From CAYVOX01 sp964453035 (GTDB lineage Bacteria; Chloroflexota; Anaerolineae; Anaerolineales; Anaerolineaceae): a DNA stretch of 8,169 nucleotides. Positions 6,260-8,169 of the stretch are shown here, piece by piece; within the stretch, counting starts at the first letter, position 1; each line of letters starts with the position of its first letter. Both the position numbers and the translations under genes were made by a program. Where the stretch lies: the NCBI GenBank assembly GCA_964453035.1, contig CAYVOX010000143.1, forward strand, positions 1 through 8,169. The letters run 5' to 3'. The notes beneath the pieces were generated by a model. The model was not told the DNA's origin. It saw only the letters and a program-made list of their open reading frames with translations, and made no database searches.

Positions 6260-6315
6260 CACGCCATGCTCCCGCTGCTGCAGGGTTTGAAAGCTAACCG
6301 GCTGGTGTGCAGCAT
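6259..6315 (-). CDS. Possible small upstream ORF coupled to the two-TM protein gene
   Basis: An 18-codon ORF, MLHTSRLAFKPCSSGSMA, has AGGAG (6328-6324) 8 nt before its ATG. Its TGA overlaps the next gene's ATG as TGATG, the classic geometry of translational coupling. An in-frame ATG two codons earlier is too close to the AGGAG. It is too short to judge by codon use and the peptide resembles nothing I know. It could be a leader peptide or chance. Confidence 0.3.
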   Translation of the reverse strand: MLHTSRLAFKPCSSGSMA

Positions 6316-6402
6316 CTCCATCTCTCCTGGTGGGGTTTGTTGTTGATCATCATGGCTCTGGTCATAGGGACCTCGCGTTAACATTGTTCACATCTTGTTC
6401 GC

Positions 6403-6416
6403 TCCGGTTAACCGGA
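6403..6416. repeat. 14-bp perfect palindrome over the peptidase stop codon
   Basis: TCCGGTTAACCGGA reads the same on both strands and contains the minus-strand TAA stop (6410-6408). AACCGG recurs at 6417 and 6295, in the 148-bp gap before the two-TM gene. It could be an operator, or chance, as a palindrome of this length is not rare in 8 kb. Confidence 0.35.
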
Positions 6417-7499
6417 AACCGGCTCCCCGCAGTTCTTACACCTGGCCCGGTACAGAGGGTTGGAATAACCGCACGCCGGGCAAATTTTTCTGCTTTCCTC
6501 CAGTTCCCTCAGCGCCTCTTGTGCTTCGTTTGCCAGCGCCTTGTGCGGCCCGCCCGGCGAATTGCCCAGGTTTGCCAGGATGGCTTTGAGCGCCATGTTG
6601 TAGGCCGCCTGGAGCGCGTGCTGCTGTGGGATGGCGATATCCGGCGTCACGCCTACCCCCTCCCAATCCCCACCGGTAACCGGATCAGTCACGCGCCCAA
6701 TGGGGATGAACGCCTCAAAATGCGCGTGCAACCGGTAAGAAGCGCCCGGGTGCGCGCCGCCGTCGGTTTTTTCGCCCACCACAACCGCGCGCTTGCGAGA
6801 TTGCAATACCGCAGCGCACATCTCGCCTGCAGAAAAGGTGCGCTGGCTGGTCAGAACGTAAACGGGCACCTCGGCCAGTGGTTGGGGCGTGCCCTCTGGG
6901 TTGGCGCAGAATTCCTGGGTGGTGCCGTCATCATGCCACTCAATCCGCGCCAGAGGAACCGGCTGCGAGAACAGGCAGCCGCACACCTGTGCCACCATAC
7001 CCGGGAACCCGCCCAGGCACCCGCGCAGGTCAAGGATCAGCGCGTTGGTGTGCGCCAAAAACACCATCGCGGCAGTGACAGATGCGCCGCCCCATTCCGG
7101 GCGGTGAAAATAGCGTACCTCCAGGTAGCCCACGTTGCCGGGCAGCCGCTCCAGCCTGTGCAAGCCGTAATTATCCAGCCTGGCTTCCATCTCCCGTTCC
7201 GCCTGCCATGCCGGATTTTGACGCAACTGCCCGTCATGCTCGGGCAGGGGCTGCGCATGCCAGCGTACCCACAGGTGCTCGTCGTGATTGACCTCCTGAA
7301 GGTGAGTCGTCAGGGCGTAGGCAAAAAAATCTCCTTCGCTGATACCTTCATAATCACCGTCATCGAGGCGCTTTTGCAGCCGCTCACAAATTTTTTCGCC
7401 AACCTCAGGGAATATGTAACAGGCCCTCACCTTCTCCAACAGGCGGTGGATGACTTCTACCCGGGTAAGGGTGTCAATCTCTGTGTGGGAAGCGTTCAC
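6408..7499 (-). CDS. S41-family peptidase with C-terminal zinc ribbon
   Basis: Serine peptidase of the C-terminal-processing/tricorn/IRBP type, 363 residues, with no signal peptide or membrane segment, so probably cytosolic. The N-terminal helical domain (about 10-75) has the IRBP-like pattern VIHRLLEKVRACYIFPEVGEK, followed by HDEHLWV with H75. The core has GNVGYLEVRYF (121-131), ALILDLRGCLGG (153-164), VYVLTSQRTFSAGE (213-226) with nucleophile Ser223, VVVGEKTDGGAHPG (239-252) and WEGVGVTPDI (279-288). By analogy with tricorn, H75, S223 and E280 could form a Ser-His-Glu site; this is not verified. No PDZ domain is evident. After a charged helix (about 316-338) comes a zinc ribbon C340-x2-C343-x10-C354-x2-C357. 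The start is GTG at 7499, with GAGG (7511-7508) 8 nt upstream. It follows the three-TM gene by 24 nt, so it is in the same operon. Confidence 0.9.
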   Translation of the reverse strand: MNASHTEIDTLTRVEVIHRLLEKVRACYIFPEVGEKICERLQKRLDDGDYEGISEGDFFAYALTTHLQEVNHDEHLWVRWHAQPLPEHDGQLRQNPAWQAEREMEARLDNYGLHRLERLPGNVGYLEVRYFHRPEWGGASVTAAMVFLAHTNALILDLRGCLGGFPGMVAQVCGCLFSQPVPLARIEWHDDGTTQEFCANPEGTPQPLAEVPVYVLTSQRTFSAGEMCAAVLQSRKRAVVVGEKTDGGAHPGASYRLHAHFEAFIPIGRVTDPVTGGDWEGVGVTPDIAIPQQHALQAAYNMALKAILANLGNSPGGPHKALANEAQEALRELEESRKICPACGYSNPLYRARCKNCGEPVSG

Positions 7500-7523
7500 A
7501 GTACTATCCTCAAGGGGAGTTGG

Positions 7524-8108
7524 TTAGCCGTTGTCGTGCTCCAGGCGCGCGATGGCATTCCGGCACAGGTCATCCACCGTTGCGTTGGGGGCGCGCGTGC
7601 GCTCGTAGGCGATGAGACGCTCGGCAAGGGCGGTATCGTAGCGCACCTTCACCAGTAAGTCGCGGTAGGGGTTATCGGTGGGTGTCGGAGGTAGGGGCGC
7701 GGGTGGCGGCGCTGCCGGGCGGGGTGGTGGGGTTTCAGCAGGGCGCGGCGCTTCCTTGCGCGGGTAGATCACCGTGGTTTTGCTGAAATCGTCAACGACA
7801 AAGGTGAAGATGCCAAACAAAATACCGAGGACGGTCAACCCAATCCAGGCGGCAATAAACCATGTGCGCGGCAGGATGAAAAAGGAGAGGATGAGCAGCC
7901 CGATGGTGAAAATTCCCCCGGCGACGGCAATTTTGCTGATGCGCTCCTCGGTCCAGTTATCAATGGCGGCCTGCCGGGCGGCATCCGGGTGCAGCGCCTG
8001 CTGGACACGCTTGCGCTTGATGAACAGGCCCACCATCCAATAGGTTAAGGCGCCGCCCAACAGGAACACCACCAGCAAACCCAGGCCAATCGCTGGCGCT
8101 ACGGCCAT
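7524..8108 (-). CDS. Three-TM membrane protein with proline-rich linker and helical tail
   Basis: Protein of unknown function, 194 residues, first gene of the right-hand operon. Hydrophobic segments lie at about 8-30, 58-79 and 83-104. Between the first two is a basic, helical loop (KRKRVQQALHPDAARQAAIDNW, 31-52). After the last, a very proline-rich linker (about 116-146: PPPRPAAPPPAPLPP) leads to an amphipathic helical tail, YRDLLVKV...DTALAERLIAYER...AIARLEHD (148-192). I recall similar tails (LAERLIAYER) in Chloroflexota and cyanobacterial hypothetical proteins, without a known role. The start is firm: ATG with GGAGG (8122-8118) 9 nt upstream and a promoter behind it. The following peptidase gene starts 24 nt after this stop. 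It could be a membrane anchor presenting its tail to a cytosolic partner, but that is inference. Confidence 0.82.
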   Translation of the reverse strand: MAVAPAIGLGLLVVFLLGGALTYWMVGLFIKRKRVQQALHPDAARQAAIDNWTEERISKIAVAGGIFTIGLLILSFFILPRTWFIAAWIGLTVLGILFGIFTFVVDDFSKTTVIYPRKEAPRPAETPPPRPAAPPPAPLPPTPTDNPYRDLLVKVRYDTALAERLIAYERTRAPNATVDDLCRNAIARLEHDNG

Positions 8109-8137
8109 TTGCTCACACCTCCGGGGTGATGATTATC

Positions 8138-8165
8138 AGTATAGGGGGCAAAATGGAAAAGTCAA
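8138..8165 (-). promoter_or_regulatory. Promoter of the membrane protein/S41 peptidase operon
   Basis: Minus-strand -35 TTGACT (8165-8160), 16-bp spacer and -10 TATACT (8143-8138) are each one base from consensus. The start would be near 8131, leaving a leader of about 22 nt that contains the GGAGG site. Confidence 0.75.
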
Positions 8166-8169
8166 GAGC

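Noticed and set aside
6330..7658. Plus-strand open frame of 442 codons opposite the S41 peptidase
   Set aside because: The minus-strand frame has the S41 motifs, zinc ribbon and ribosome site. The plus frame is rich in His/Arg/Gln with no domain, as expected for an antisense shadow.
1..8169. CRISPR arrays, insertion sequences, tRNA or rRNA genes
   Set aside because: No regularly spaced repeats, transposase motifs, terminal inverted repeats or RNA gene signatures were seen on either strand.

Overview
The window is GC-rich bacterial DNA that most likely comes from a Chloroflexota (Anaerolineae-type) genome. The evidence is indirect. There is an FMN-riboswitch-controlled NMT1/THI5-type ABC transporter of the RibXY kind described from Chloroflexus, a large WD40 lipoprotein with a Pro/Thr/Ala-rich linker after the lipid anchor (common in this phylum), and several small membrane proteins of no familiar family. 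No mobile element, CRISPR array, tRNA or rRNA was seen.

Region 1 (33-2805, minus strand) is a complete riboflavin-uptake transcription unit. Read in its own direction it has a sigma70-type promoter (TTGACA, 17 bp, TAGAAT), an FMN riboswitch (RFN element), an antiterminator/terminator switch, and then permease, substrate-binding lipoprotein and ATPase with gaps of only 2 to 3 nt. The RNA explains the regulation. When FMN is bound, the closing stem P1 forms, the antiterminator cannot form, and transcription stops just before the permease start. The three proteins should form one ABC importer, probably for riboflavin.

Region 2 (2855-4978, plus strand) is transcribed divergently from its own TATAAT promoter. 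It encodes a 682-residue secreted lipoprotein with a disordered linker and 14 WD40 repeats, enough for two seven-bladed propellers. It ends 3 bp from the stop codon of the convergent gene.

Region 3 (4982-8165, minus strand) appears to be one operon from a TTGACT/TATACT promoter at the right edge. It holds a three-TM membrane protein with a proline-rich linker and helical tail, a cytosolic-looking S41 (IRBP/tricorn-like) peptidase with a C-terminal zinc ribbon, a possible 18-codon coupling ORF, a two-TM protein with a DUF3592-like tail, and a GNAT acetyltransferase. The GNAT gene may also have its own leaderless promoter. It is preceded by a compact cluster of direct repeats and two overlapping, mutually exclusive inverted repeats. 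The role of region 3 cannot be read from the sequence. The protease/membrane-protein grouping is the part least explained by known systems.
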